IMG/VR virus record: IMGVR_UViG_3300037963_003719
Span: 1 to 64,000 of that record
Origin: a virus
Strand: one strand, 5' to 3'
Length of the DNA: 64,000 nucleotides
A program made the position numbers and the translations under genes. The notes under the pieces were generated by a model. The model saw nothing but the letters and a program-made list of their open reading frames with translations. It had not been told where the DNA came from and did not search any database. Shown here piece by piece: positions 1 through 8,500 of this stretch (position 1 is the stretch's first letter; every line of letters begins with the position of its first letter).

Positions 1-1031
1 CATCATTAAATCAGAAGCGTGTACATAACATTACGTTAGAGGGGTTACAGTTTGATACTTATGGTAAGATCAACACAGCAGGTGGTATAGAGTATAAGAA
101 CGGTTGTACAACAGTTAGTATGGCATCTATCGTTCGTAGTGAGACATTTACAGTAACATTCAACAGTATGTCTCCCAATATTGCTGGGAGTGCTCCATAT
201 CTGGACGATGATGTTACAGTTACACTAGAGCGAAGCGATGGGACTACTGTAACCGCCACGTCAAGTAGTGGGACCGTTACTATGAGTGCCACTGCACCAC
301 AGACGATTACTATTAAGATTGCAGGGGAGTTTGGGAAAAAACTCTTTCCTGAGGAGACCTGGGAGTATTACTACGAAAAAAATTCCGAATATACGGCAAA
401 TCCTGACCATTTAAACTTTGAGATTCCTATTCCTGAGAGGGGACCAGATCCGAATGATTATTTTGAACCGTATCGTATTGATAAGGACAATAACACTGGG
501 AATAACTTAAATGACCTTAGTCAAGAAGTACCTACTGGTGTATCGTTATTAGGATTCCAGAGTGATAATACAGAACGTATTGCTGGATCAAATCCAGATC
601 CTGAGACAGGATCATTATCACGTGCAGGACATAGGGACGTTATCTTTAATTTTACAGTGACAAGTAGTATTCCTGCATTATCTACAACACCGTGGTCTCT
701 TGCTACATCATTAGCGACGGGATCATATTGTACTAATGGTGGGTCTACGTATTATGTGGAACAAGGTGGTACACCAGGTCAAGGTTCTCTAGGTGATCCG
801 TTAGCAGTACCACCCATACCAGCAACACCTGCTGATAGTGGACCTAGTGGCAGTGGATTCTTTATTGATGAAAGTGGTATGAGGTATAGGTATATTCCAC
901 CACAGGGAACTGTTACTACTGCTGGTGCAGGGTCATGGAGCACTACACTATATGTAATGAATGATTACAGGATTGGTGCAGAACGATTTGAAGAACTATT
1001 AGATGAATCAGAGGCAAGGAGAGTTAAGTAA
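1..1031 (+). CDS. Virion structural protein, 5' end outside window (paralog of next gene)
   Basis: The reading frame is open from base 3 to the TAA at 1029-1031, so the gene starts before the window; the ATG at 120 is probably internal. Function is not recognised. A Ser/Thr/Val-rich beta domain (about codons 120-350, with FTVTFNSMSP, DVTVTLERSDG and TITIKIAGEFGKKLFP) is followed by a Pro/Gly-rich stretch and a polar C-terminus (NDYRIGAERFEELLDESE). The same domain order and similar motifs occur in the next gene, so the two are tandem duplicates. It overlaps the next ATG (TAATG) and lies two genes upstream of the PAAR spike-tip gene, which suggests a baseplate hub or spike-associated role by context only. 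Confidence 0.7.
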   Translation, partial: SLNQKRVHNITLEGLQFDTYGKINTAGGIEYKNGCTTVSMASIVRSETFTVTFNSMSPNIAGSAPYLDDDVTVTLERSDGTTVTATSSSGTVTMSATAPQTITIKIAGEFGKKLFPEETWEYYYEKNSEYTANPDHLNFEIPIPERGPDPNDYFEPYRIDKDNNTGNNLNDLSQEVPTGVSLLGFQSDNTERIAGSNPDPETGSLSRAGHRDVIFNFTVTSSIPALSTTPWSLATSLATGSYCTNGGSTYYVEQGGTPGQGSLGDPLAVPPIPATPADSGPSGSGFFIDESGMRYRYIPPQGTVTTAGAGSWSTTLYVMNDYRIGAERFEELLDESEARRVK

Positions 1032-1777
1032 TGCCAATACCTACCGTTTATACACCAATTCAACCATCACCTAGTATTGTGATGAAACCCATTGTATGGT
1101 TGCCTAATGTTTGGACTGCAGTTATTTGTAATCCTGGACCTCCGATCATTCCAGAGGTGTTTACTGTTACTGTGCCTAGTTTTACACCAGTAACATCACC
1201 TACTGCATATTTTGGTGATCCTGGTCTTACTGTTACATTAACTAGTACTAATGGTGCTAGTGGTAGTGCTACATTGGGTACTGGTGTTGCAACAGCAACA
1301 TGTACGTTCCCTGGTACTATTACCATGACAGTTACAGGTACATATACTGATTATCTGTTCCCTAATAAGGAATATAAGTACCGTAGGGATGTAGTTAGTC
1401 CTACACACCTTCCAGTACCTGTTGTATCGCCTTCTGGGTACACTGCACAGTACGGTACGTTGAACCAGGGGTCTGCTCTTCAGAGAGGTCAATATCTTAA
1501 TCCTATTGGTGGTCTTCCTATTGCAGGTACTCCTGCTACTGGAATGATTACAGAGATTGGCACAACGGATCATATGCAGGCATATTCTCCAGATCCCAAC
1601 TATATGATTATTGTGGAATTCCTAGTAGTCATCACAAGTAGTTGTGGTATTGGCGCTGGTACGTTCCCTATCAAACAAATCGTCTATGATGACAAGGATA
1701 TTGCATCACAGAGGTTTGTTACTGCGGTAAATAGTCAGACAGGTCGTAATCCTTTATTTCCTAAGATATCCCCATGA
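1031..1777 (+). CDS. Virion structural protein, paralog of upstream gene
   Basis: A 248-aa protein of unrecognised family. Its beta-rich middle (FTVTVPSFTP, GLTVTLTSTNGA, TITMTVTGTYTDYLFPN) lines up with FTVTFNSMSP, VTVTLERSDG and TITIKIAGEFGKKLFP of the preceding protein, and the ends also correspond (YDDKDIASQRF versus MNDYRIGAERF). This indicates an old tandem duplication. The start overlaps the upstream stop (TAATG) and the stop overlaps the PAAR gene start (ATGA), so the three genes are translationally coupled. By context it is probably a baseplate or spike accessory protein; no catalytic motif is visible. Confidence 0.75.
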   Translation: MPIPTVYTPIQPSPSIVMKPIVWLPNVWTAVICNPGPPIIPEVFTVTVPSFTPVTSPTAYFGDPGLTVTLTSTNGASGSATLGTGVATATCTFPGTITMTVTGTYTDYLFPNKEYKYRRDVVSPTHLPVPVVSPSGYTAQYGTLNQGSALQRGQYLNPIGGLPIAGTPATGMITEIGTTDHMQAYSPDPNYMIIVEFLVVITSSCGIGAGTFPIKQIVYDDKDIASQRFVTAVNSQTGRNPLFPKISP

Positions 1778-2088
1778 GAGGTTGTACATACGTTGGTGCT
1801 CTATCTACAGGGCATATTTGTTATCCACCAACAGCATTGCTAACACCTACGGGTGTTGCACCCCCAGTATTTGTAAATTTCATTTTAGGAGGGCGTTTGG
1901 GAGATTTATTTGCTCCTCATGCGTGTCCTTGTGCAAAATGTCCACCACCACACCTAGTAAGACCGATTTCTTCGGGTCCAGCTAACGTTTATTTCAATTT
2001 TAGACCGCCTGGACGCATCGGAGACATGATTGGATGCGGAGATCGCATCGCTCAAGGGTCATTTAACGTATTTGCAGGCACTTTTTGA
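1774..2088 (+). CDS. PAAR-domain spike tip protein (gp5.4-like)
   Basis: A 104-aa protein, about the size of T4 gp5.4. PAAR proteins form a sharp zinc-stabilised cone on the gp5-type spike and help pierce the host envelope. The sequence has the paired Gly-Asp turns (GGRLGD at 39-44, GRIGDMIGCGD at 80-90). Candidate zinc ligands are H14, H49, H60 and C88, matching the three-His-one-Cys site known for PAAR proteins. Extra cysteines (C51, C53, C56) form a small CPCAKC cluster. It overlaps the upstream gene by ATGA. No C-terminal effector extension is present, so it is a plain spike tip. The assignment is by motif. Confidence 0.85.
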   Translation: MRGCTYVGALSTGHICYPPTALLTPTGVAPPVFVNFILGGRLGDLFAPHACPCAKCPPPHLVRPISSGPANVYFNFRPPGRIGDMIGCGDRIAQGSFNVFAGTF

Positions 2089-2089
2089 C

Positions 2090-2118
2090 TTGACAAAGCG
2101 GAGAATTTCCCTTATAAT
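2090..2118 (+). promoter_or_regulatory. Consensus sigma-70 promoter
   Basis: TTGACA at 2090-2095 and TATAAT at 2113-2118 are separated by exactly 17 bases: a perfect bacterial housekeeping promoter. It starts in the stop codon region of the PAAR gene and precedes the 49-aa basic protein gene at 2148. Transcription would start near 2125. Confidence 0.85.
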
Positions 2119-2147
2119 ACACCTGTTCACGTAAAAACACGCAAATT

Positions 2148-2297
2148 ATGGCAATGCGGTCCAAAATTGGTCTTTCTGGCGCTAACTTCATGCCTGGGAA
2201 ACCAAAATGCACTCGTCAAGGGTCGTCTAAAAACACAAAATACGCTGCAACCTCTCGTAATTCTAAGAAAAAGCGTTATAGAGGTCAAGGACGTTGA
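2148..2297 (+). CDS. Small highly basic conserved phage protein
   Basis: A 49-aa protein rich in Lys and Arg, with the motif SGANFMPGKPK near the N-terminus, a Ser/Thr/Asn/Lys middle and the C-terminus KKRYRGQGR. I know similar short basic proteins from T4-like cyanophages but no established function. The charge suggests binding to nucleic acid or to an acidic partner (inference). It is the first gene behind the consensus sigma-70 promoter at 2090-2118, which could give strong expression. An in-frame second ATG at codon 3 is an alternative start. Confidence 0.75.
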   Translation: MAMRSKIGLSGANFMPGKPKCTRQGSSKNTKYAATSRNSKKKRYRGQGR

Positions 2298-2317
2298 GAC
2301 CTGAGACCAGAAAATCC

Positions 2318-2449
2318 ATGGAAATGCTTTGGAGTGCTAAATGGAACCTTCCAAAAGCAGCAGAGCACTGTAATCTTACTCTTAAAGAGATGAAAATTAC
2401 CTTTAATGAGTACTGTCACTTCCATCCACCTACGTATAAAGAAGAATGA
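2318..2449 (+). CDS. Small hypothetical phage protein
   Basis: A 43-aa ORF with the core SAKWNLPKAAEHCNL and a Cys/His-containing tail (EYCHFHPPTY). It reads as a short helical protein; AEHCNLTLKEMK resembles a helix-turn-helix fragment, but this is weak. It ends in an ATGA overlap with the next gene, which supports translation. A TTG codon at 2294 overlapping the preceding stop could add eight residues. Function is unknown; it is co-transcribed with the 49-aa basic protein. Confidence 0.65.
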   Translation: MEMLWSAKWNLPKAAEHCNLTLKEMKITFNEYCHFHPPTYKEE

Positions 2450-3099
2450 GTCAACTAGTCGTCAACTTACCAGCACAAAAGGTCTGGGTTCGTAAGGAAT
2501 ACCTTAGGGATCACGTTGACGGGCACGGCGAATTTGTAGAGGGCGTCTGGGTATCGGCAAAATCGATACCTGGGCGTGCTTTTTATTTTGAGACATACCT
2601 ACCAGAGTATGCTGCAATGTTCGATAAACTGCCCATCAGTGCCTTTGTAAGCGAACCTAAGACCCCTGAGGTAGACCTAGACCTACCTAACCTGCAATTC
2701 TGGAATTGTATGGACTATGGAGTGCGTTGTATTGAGAAACAATTCATCGGTTCTATGGACTTTGTGTGTAGAACTCGTAACTTTGGGGCAATGCCTGGTG
2801 AGTATTTGTTCACATTGGACAACTTCCACCCTGATGTAGACATCATTAACACCAATGTTAGTGAAGTTCCAGAGGAACATAAGTCACATAACTGCATTTT
2901 GTTGGAAAATGGGCAGTTTGCACTGTATCCAAACAACAGAATCAGGATCTTTGACCTGTCTATCACCCCTCAAGAACCCAAAATGCCTGATTTTAAGGTA
3001 TCTACCGAGTATTATCAAGTTGAGCAAGGTATAAGATGGGGTAGATTGGGTGATACTGATGACTATTTTTGGAAAACACCTGAGGAAAAGAGTGAATAA
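2446..3099 (+). CDS. Conserved cyanophage-type hypothetical protein
   Basis: A 217-aa soluble protein with no signal peptide or transmembrane segment. The N-terminal part (VWVRKEYLRD, GHGEFVEGVWVSAKSIPGRA) and a central beta-rich part (TRNFGAMPGEYLFTLDNFHPD, ending in an acidic turn) look like a compact globular fold. I do not recognise a family with known function; proteins of this type sit near gp25 in T4-like cyanophages. The start is fixed by the ATGA overlap with the 43-aa gene. Its stop codon lies inside the late promoter at 3095-3102. Confidence 0.75.
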   Translation: MSQLVVNLPAQKVWVRKEYLRDHVDGHGEFVEGVWVSAKSIPGRAFYFETYLPEYAAMFDKLPISAFVSEPKTPEVDLDLPNLQFWNCMDYGVRCIEKQFIGSMDFVCRTRNFGAMPGEYLFTLDNFHPDVDIINTNVSEVPEEHKSHNCILLENGQFALYPNNRIRIFDLSITPQEPKMPDFKVSTEYYQVEQGIRWGRLGDTDDYFWKTPEEKSE

Positions 3100-3102
3100 A
3101 TA
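3095..3102 (+). promoter_or_regulatory. T4-type late promoter (AATAAATA)
   Basis: AATAAATA matches the T4 late promoter element (TATAAATA) at seven of eight bases and runs directly into TATAAT (3101-3106). It covers the stop codon of the upstream gene. Transcription would begin about where the large hairpin at 3114-3162 starts. Confidence 0.6.
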
Positions 3103-3113
3103 TAATTTGGAGA

Positions 3114-3162
3114 TGGTAACCTCTCAAAAAGTTCTACCATGTCCGTTTTTCAGAGGTTACTA
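3114..3162 (+). other. Large inverted repeat in a 5' leader
   Basis: GTAACCTCT (3116-3124) pairs with AGAGGTTAC (3152-3160). After one C/C mismatch, AAAAA (3126-3130) pairs with TTTTT (3146-3150), leaving a 15-base loop. A G-U and a T-A pair can extend the outer stem to 3114/3162. It ends one base before the ATG at 3163 and has no T tract after it, so it looks like an mRNA leader structure rather than a terminator. Confidence 0.65.
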
Positions 3163-3309
3163 ATGGCAAATTCCCCAATTCCAGACCAGAGCACAGATTT
3201 TCGTAAATCGGGCATGGTCCTGATTACAGATCCGAGAGCAGATTATTACCTTAACAAGAGTAAAAAGGTAAAAAATAAAGAAAAAAAAGAAACGTATCAA
3301 GAATCTTGA
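3163..3309 (+). CDS. Small hypothetical protein upstream of gp25
   Basis: A 48-aa ORF: an N-terminal part with SGMVLITDPRADYYL and a very lysine-rich tail (KSKKVKNKEKKE). Function is unknown. It follows the late promoter and hairpin immediately and precedes gp25 by 25 bases. An in-frame ATG at 3139 lies in the hairpin loop and would add MSVFQRLL; the ATG at 3163, just outside the hairpin, seems more accessible. Coding status is supported by position and the ordered N-terminal sequence, not by a recognised family. Confidence 0.55.
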   Translation: MANSPIPDQSTDFRKSGMVLITDPRADYYLNKSKKVKNKEKKETYQES

Positions 3310-3334
3310 TATATAAAGTATAGTAGGTGTCCAA

Positions 3335-3727
3335 ATGGCAGCAATATCCAAAAAATTTGTCGATCTGAACCCTAAATTTAATAAGCATCCCATTAATGGT
3401 GACTTACCAACCATCAAAAATGAGGATGCTATTAAACAGGCAGTTAAGCATATTGTGTTAACTGTTAGAGGTGAGAAAGTATTTCGTCCATTTTTTGGAA
3501 GTTCTATCAATACAGCATTGTTTGAGAACTTTAATCCTGTCCTTGTCGATGATATTGCATTGAGCATTGAAGATGCTCTACTTGCACATGAACCGAGAGT
3601 AAAAGTTGAAGAGGTTGAAGTATTGGAAGACATCGATGCTAACTCTTTAGATATTACTATAAATTACAAAATTGTTGGAATTCCTTTAGATCAGCAATCA
3701 CTTAACCTCGTACTAGAAAGAGTATAA
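3335..3727 (+). CDS. 25: Baseplate wedge subunit gp25 (gpW/gp25 family)
   Basis: A 130-aa protein, the size of T4 gp25 (132 aa). It belongs to the lysozyme-like gpW/gp25 baseplate family, which in T4 joins gp6 and gp53 in the wedge core and helps initiate sheath polymerisation. Visible family features are the N-terminal NEDAIKQAVKHIVLT helix, the RGEKVFRPFFGSSI turn, the following helix VDDIALSIEDAL and the C-terminal beta hairpin. Its stop overlaps the gp6 start (TAATG), the conserved gp25-gp6 pairing. Confidence 0.92.
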   Translation: MAAISKKFVDLNPKFNKHPINGDLPTIKNEDAIKQAVKHIVLTVRGEKVFRPFFGSSINTALFENFNPVLVDDIALSIEDALLAHEPRVKVEEVEVLEDIDANSLDITINYKIVGIPLDQQSLNLVLERV

Positions 3728-5574
3728 TGGCGTTTAATCAAGTAACCAATTTAGATTTTGAGGCGGTCAAGAAAAGTTTAAGAGAATTCTTGCGTTCTTC
3801 TGAAACTTTTACGGACTATAACTTTGAAGGATCAGTTCTTACGCAACTGATCGATCTTTTGGCGTATAATACCTATTACTCTGGATTAAATGCTAATTTA
3901 GTTGCTAATGAAGTATTCTTTGATAGTGCGTCTATCAGAGAGAACGTAGTTTCTCTTGCAAAACTGGTTGGATATACTCCAAGGTCTGCAAAAGCATCAA
4001 AAGCAGTTGTTACTCTTGATATTGTCGTCAATCCACAAACCGCTGCATTGACTTTGAAGAAGGGTAATTCCTTTATTGGTAGCAATGGTGATGGATCCTT
4101 CATCTTTAGTGTCCTGAACGACATTACAAGAGAAGCATACATGGATGCTAATGGTGTTCGTAGAATTACCTTTAGTGAGATGGAGGTATATCAGGGATCA
4201 TTCCTAAACTTACAGTATACTGTTGATACATCAACTAAGCAAAAATTTATTGTACCAAGTGCAGACGCTGATATTGATCTTCTTAATGTAATTCTTGATG
4301 AAGTTGATTTCAACATCCCTCAGAGATACAATAGTGTAAAAAATATTACAGATCTCAATTCAACTGATAGAGTTTACTTTATTCAAGAAAATAAGAACGA
4401 ACAGTTTGAGTTAATTTTCGGTGATGGTGTTTTTGGAAGAAAATTAAAGAACTTAGATGCAATCACTATTGAATATCTTGTTACTAATAAGAAAGCAGCA
4501 AACAAATGTACTGAATTTACTTTTACAGGTAAATTAGAGTACGGTGGACAAACGTTCACACAAACAAACCCAACCGTTACTGTTGTTAGTGAGTCAACAG
4601 GCGGTGCAGAACCAGAAAACATCACTTCAATTAAGTATCTTGCTCCACGTTTCTACTCTGCACAACAAAGAGCAGTTACTGTAAGGGACTATGAGACCTT
4701 AATTAGACAAATCTCACCTAACCTTGAGTCCTTATCTGTATTTGGTGGTGAAGAAGCAGATCCTCCACAGTATGGTAAGGTATTCATCGTTGCAAAACCA
4801 TTTGGAGCAGAAACTCTTACTACTACTGCTAAGCAAAATCTTAAAAAAGACATTAAGGAGTTTTCTATCCTTACAGTCATCCCTGAGGTAATTGATCCGT
4901 CATACCTGTATCTTGATATTGACTCGTTTGTCTACTATGACAATAATAAGTCAAGAAAGAATCAGCAAGAAATTGAAAACGCAGTCAAGAACACTATTGT
5001 TGGATTTGGGGCAACTGATGACCTCAATAGATTCAACGGTAAGTTCAAATACAGTAAATTAGTTGGTAATATTGATGATGCTGATAATGGAATTACATCA
5101 AACATCACTAGGATTCGTTTAAGAAAGAATTTCCCAGTTATCCCTAACGTATTTGCTTCATACGAGGTATGTTATGGAAATAGGATCTCTGAAAACACAG
5201 ATATTATCTCATCTGGGTTTAAAATCACAGGACAAGATTCAACTTACGTATTTTACTTAGAAAAACTTCCAAATACCAATACTATTGCTATTTTCCGTTA
5301 TGATGGAAGTGCTAAGAGATACTTTAGTAAGAATGTAGGTTCTATTGACTATGAAAAAGGGGAAATAAATATTAATGCTATCAATATTAATTCCGTGATC
5401 GGTGATACAGGTTATATTACAGTTTCAGTAGTTCCTAAGTCAAATGACATCATGGCATTGAGAGATTTATATCTTGCTATTGATCCAGCAGGTGTTAATG
5501 TTAGCGTAATCTTAGATGCATTAACATCATCATCTAGAACATCAGGTGTCGGTCAAATTCCAGTATCCAGTTAA
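3727..5574 (+). CDS. 6: Baseplate wedge subunit gp6
   Basis: A 615-aa protein (T4 gp6 is 660 aa) of the gpJ-like baseplate family. In T4, gp6 dimers form the inner ring linking the six wedges. The N-terminal segment NLDFEAVKKSLREFLRSSETFTDYN, given here only by its first residues NLDFEAVKKSL, and the following SVLTQLIDLLAYNTYYSGLN are typical of phage gp6. The middle has the IFGDGVFGRKL strand and the turn GGAEPENITSIKYLAPRFYS of the gpJ core, followed by the VTVRDYETLIRQ helix. It is coupled to gp25 upstream and followed two bases later by gp7. Confidence 0.93.
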   Translation: MAFNQVTNLDFEAVKKSLREFLRSSETFTDYNFEGSVLTQLIDLLAYNTYYSGLNANLVANEVFFDSASIRENVVSLAKLVGYTPRSAKASKAVVTLDIVVNPQTAALTLKKGNSFIGSNGDGSFIFSVLNDITREAYMDANGVRRITFSEMEVYQGSFLNLQYTVDTSTKQKFIVPSADADIDLLNVILDEVDFNIPQRYNSVKNITDLNSTDRVYFIQENKNEQFELIFGDGVFGRKLKNLDAITIEYLVTNKKAANKCTEFTFTGKLEYGGQTFTQTNPTVTVVSESTGGAEPENITSIKYLAPRFYSAQQRAVTVRDYETLIRQISPNLESLSVFGGEEADPPQYGKVFIVAKPFGAETLTTTAKQNLKKDIKEFSILTVIPEVIDPSYLYLDIDSFVYYDNNKSRKNQQEIENAVKNTIVGFGATDDLNRFNGKFKYSKLVGNIDDADNGITSNITRIRLRKNFPVIPNVFASYEVCYGNRISENTDIISSGFKITGQDSTYVFYLEKLPNTNTIAIFRYDGSAKRYFSKNVGSIDYEKGEININAININSVIGDTGYITVSVVPKSNDIMALRDLYLAIDPAGVNVSVILDALTSSSRTSGVGQIPVSS

Positions 5575-5576
5575 AC

Positions 5577-8500
5577 ATGTTTAACGATTTAAAAGTATCA
5601 AGTTCTATTATTGGGCAAGTACCGTCATACTACCCAGCAGAATATCCTAATTTTGTCAATTTTTTAAAAGATTACTATAGGTACTTAGAAACCAATGGTA
5701 ATCCTCTTGATCTCCTTAATGGAGTTCAGGATTTAATTGATGTTGACACATATACTGGAATTGATGCTTCAGCACCGTTATTAGTTTCTATTGATGACGA
5801 TGATACTGAAGTAAGTGTTACTGGACACGTAGAATTTCCAAGATCTCAAGGATTATTAAAAATTAATGATGAAGTTATCATCTATAAGAAGAGATCTTTT
5901 AAAACTATTGGTGGTGGAGCTAAAATTACTACCTTTAGTGGTTGTACCAGAGGATTTACTTATAATACTCTGACGTATGAAGATGGTTTTACTTCAAATA
6001 TAGAAACTACTGCTGCAGCACACTCTACACCCGCTACAGTATTTAATCAGTCATATGCATACATCTTATACTTTCTTGAAGAGTTAAGATCAAACTATTT
6101 GATTGATTTTCCATCAAATATATTAACTGATAATATTGGCGATATCAATATTAATCAAATTCTTAAAAATGCGAAAGATTTCTATCTTTCCAAAGGAACT
6201 CCTAATGGAATTGATTTCTATTTCAATTTTCTGTTTCAAAAGAAACCAGAACTTCGTAATTACAAAGAAAATCTTTATGCTCCATCGGAAGCAACGTATC
6301 AGAATAAAAATATTGTAAGATTAGAGAGTTTAGATACTTTTTTTGTTCCAGACCTAGTTGGTAGTAGCATTTTACAAAAGGGTTTGGAATTTCCAGTACA
6401 AACTGCAGAAAATGTGTTCTCATTTGCAAGTCAAGTGTATGAATTTGAGATTTCAAACGGTGAGAAAATTGTACCCACAAACTTTACTGTAATTACAGCA
6501 ATTCCAGAAACTGTAGGTGATGAAAGAAGATTATATGTCGATTCTACCTTTGGATTCCCAGAAACTGGTGTCTTAAGAGTTAACCAGGACTTAATACCTT
6601 ATAGTGGTAAAAGATCTAATTATTTTGAGTGTGATTCTGATTTAGATCAAGTAGTAGATTTATTCCAAGCAACAAATAGTATCTTTTTGTTGTTAGGTGA
6701 TATTGTATATGATAATTCTACTTTAGCGACTGCTAAAAATGATCCTGGATCGTCATTCGTAGTTTATGTTGGAATTTCTGATGTTACTATTGAAACAAAT
6801 AACATCGGTTACCAAACAGGTGATTTAGGATTTGTAAGTAATGTTATTGTTGAAGATAATCTTATTGTAAGTGGTTGGGAGTTTAATGACACACTTCCAC
6901 TGGATTTGAATGAATCACTAGTTGCAGGTGTAACTAAAATTTATACAGATAGTGAATATGTTTATATGCCATATTCAACAGTTCCTTATTATGATATTAC
7001 TTACAATACAAGTAATTCTGTTATTAAAGAGCAAGATATTTTTACAAAGATACCAAAAGTATTTGAACAAAGTAATGAGTTAGATAAAGAAGATATTCCA
7101 GTAAATTTACCTATTGGTGTTCTTAGGGATGGAACTCCTCTTCTAAGTTGGAAGAGTGCGACTACATTAGTCAGAGGTGAACTTGAAAGTGTGAGTATTA
7201 TTGATGGTGGAAGTAATTTTAATGTTAACAACCCACCTGCAGTAAAATTAGATGGTCCTACTAAATTAGACGATAATGATGAGACAGGTGTAACGGCAGA
7301 AGTATCACTTGGTATCAATGGATCTGTAAGAAACGTTTATATCAAAAACAAAGGTGTAGGATATGACCCAGACACATTAATTGTCGTAACAAAAAATCCA
7401 AACAATGATCCTAATGTTCCATTTAGAGATGCTGTTCTTAAACCATTAATTGTAGATGGTAAAATTTCTAAAGTTAGAATTGTAGATCCAGGAACAGGAT
7501 ATACTCATCAACCCACTATTACTATCACACCAGACAATCCACCTGGAGATACCAACGCTGATATTGAAGTTGTTGTAACTGGACCAATTTATAAAGTAAA
7601 CATTGACGAACCTGGTTCTCTGTATACTCAAGATCCAGAATATCAGATTTTGAAAGGTGATGGTGCTGCAGGTCTTGTTAATATTGAAAATGGAAAACTT
7701 TTATCTGTTGATTTGGTAAATGGTGGACAAAATTATAAATCTGCTCCAAAAGTTACTGTTGTTGATAAAACTGGTGGTGGTGTTGGTGCAGAGGTTGTCG
7801 CCACATTTAGTGATACATTAGGAACTGTTACAGGGTTCGTTGTAACCAACTCTGGTTTAAATTACAATCAATTTAACACTTCTATTGTAGTTACAGAAGA
7901 AGGATCTAATGAAATTCTTGAAATGAATGTCCAACGTTGGAATTTACTCAATAACTGGGATTCTGATAATGTTGGTAATTACAATACAACTGATGGTTCA
8001 TTGTTGTTAGATGGTGGTGTTGTTGATGGTAAAACAGAAAAAAGATTTACTATTTTAGGTTCTCCTAAAAAACTAGAAATTGATGGTGAACTTCCAAATC
8101 TTTCTAGAAATCCAAACCCACAACAAGAACACTCACCAATCATCGGATGGGCATTAGATGGATCACCAATCTATGGTCCATATGGTCATGTAGTTGCAAA
8201 TGATGGGTCTTCGGGGGTAACGCCGCTATCATCAGGATATACTAAAATACAGGAAAATTCATTACCAGTAAATTCAATTAGAAGGAGAAATGCCTCTCCA
8301 GGTCTTCTTGGAAATTACCCAATGGGTTCATTTGCTGAAGATTATGTATTTACACAAGCATCTCCAGTAGGACTGGACTCGGAGAATGGTAGATTTTGTG
8401 TTACACCTGAATATCCAAATGGTGTGTATGCATACTTTACAACTATTGATAATATTGATAGAAAGCAAGGATTCCCATTCTTTATTGGACCAAAATTTAA

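Noticed and set aside
3295-3311. Palindrome TATCAAGAATCTTGATA before gp25 as an operator or terminator
   Set aside because: AT-rich, 7-bp stem with a three-base loop, no T tract, and it overlaps the end of a small gene; evidence is too weak.
3160-3633. Reverse-strand frame of 157 aa across gp25
   Set aside because: It lies on top of the confident gp25 gene, and its composition (Ser/Phe/Ile runs) is that of an antisense shadow.
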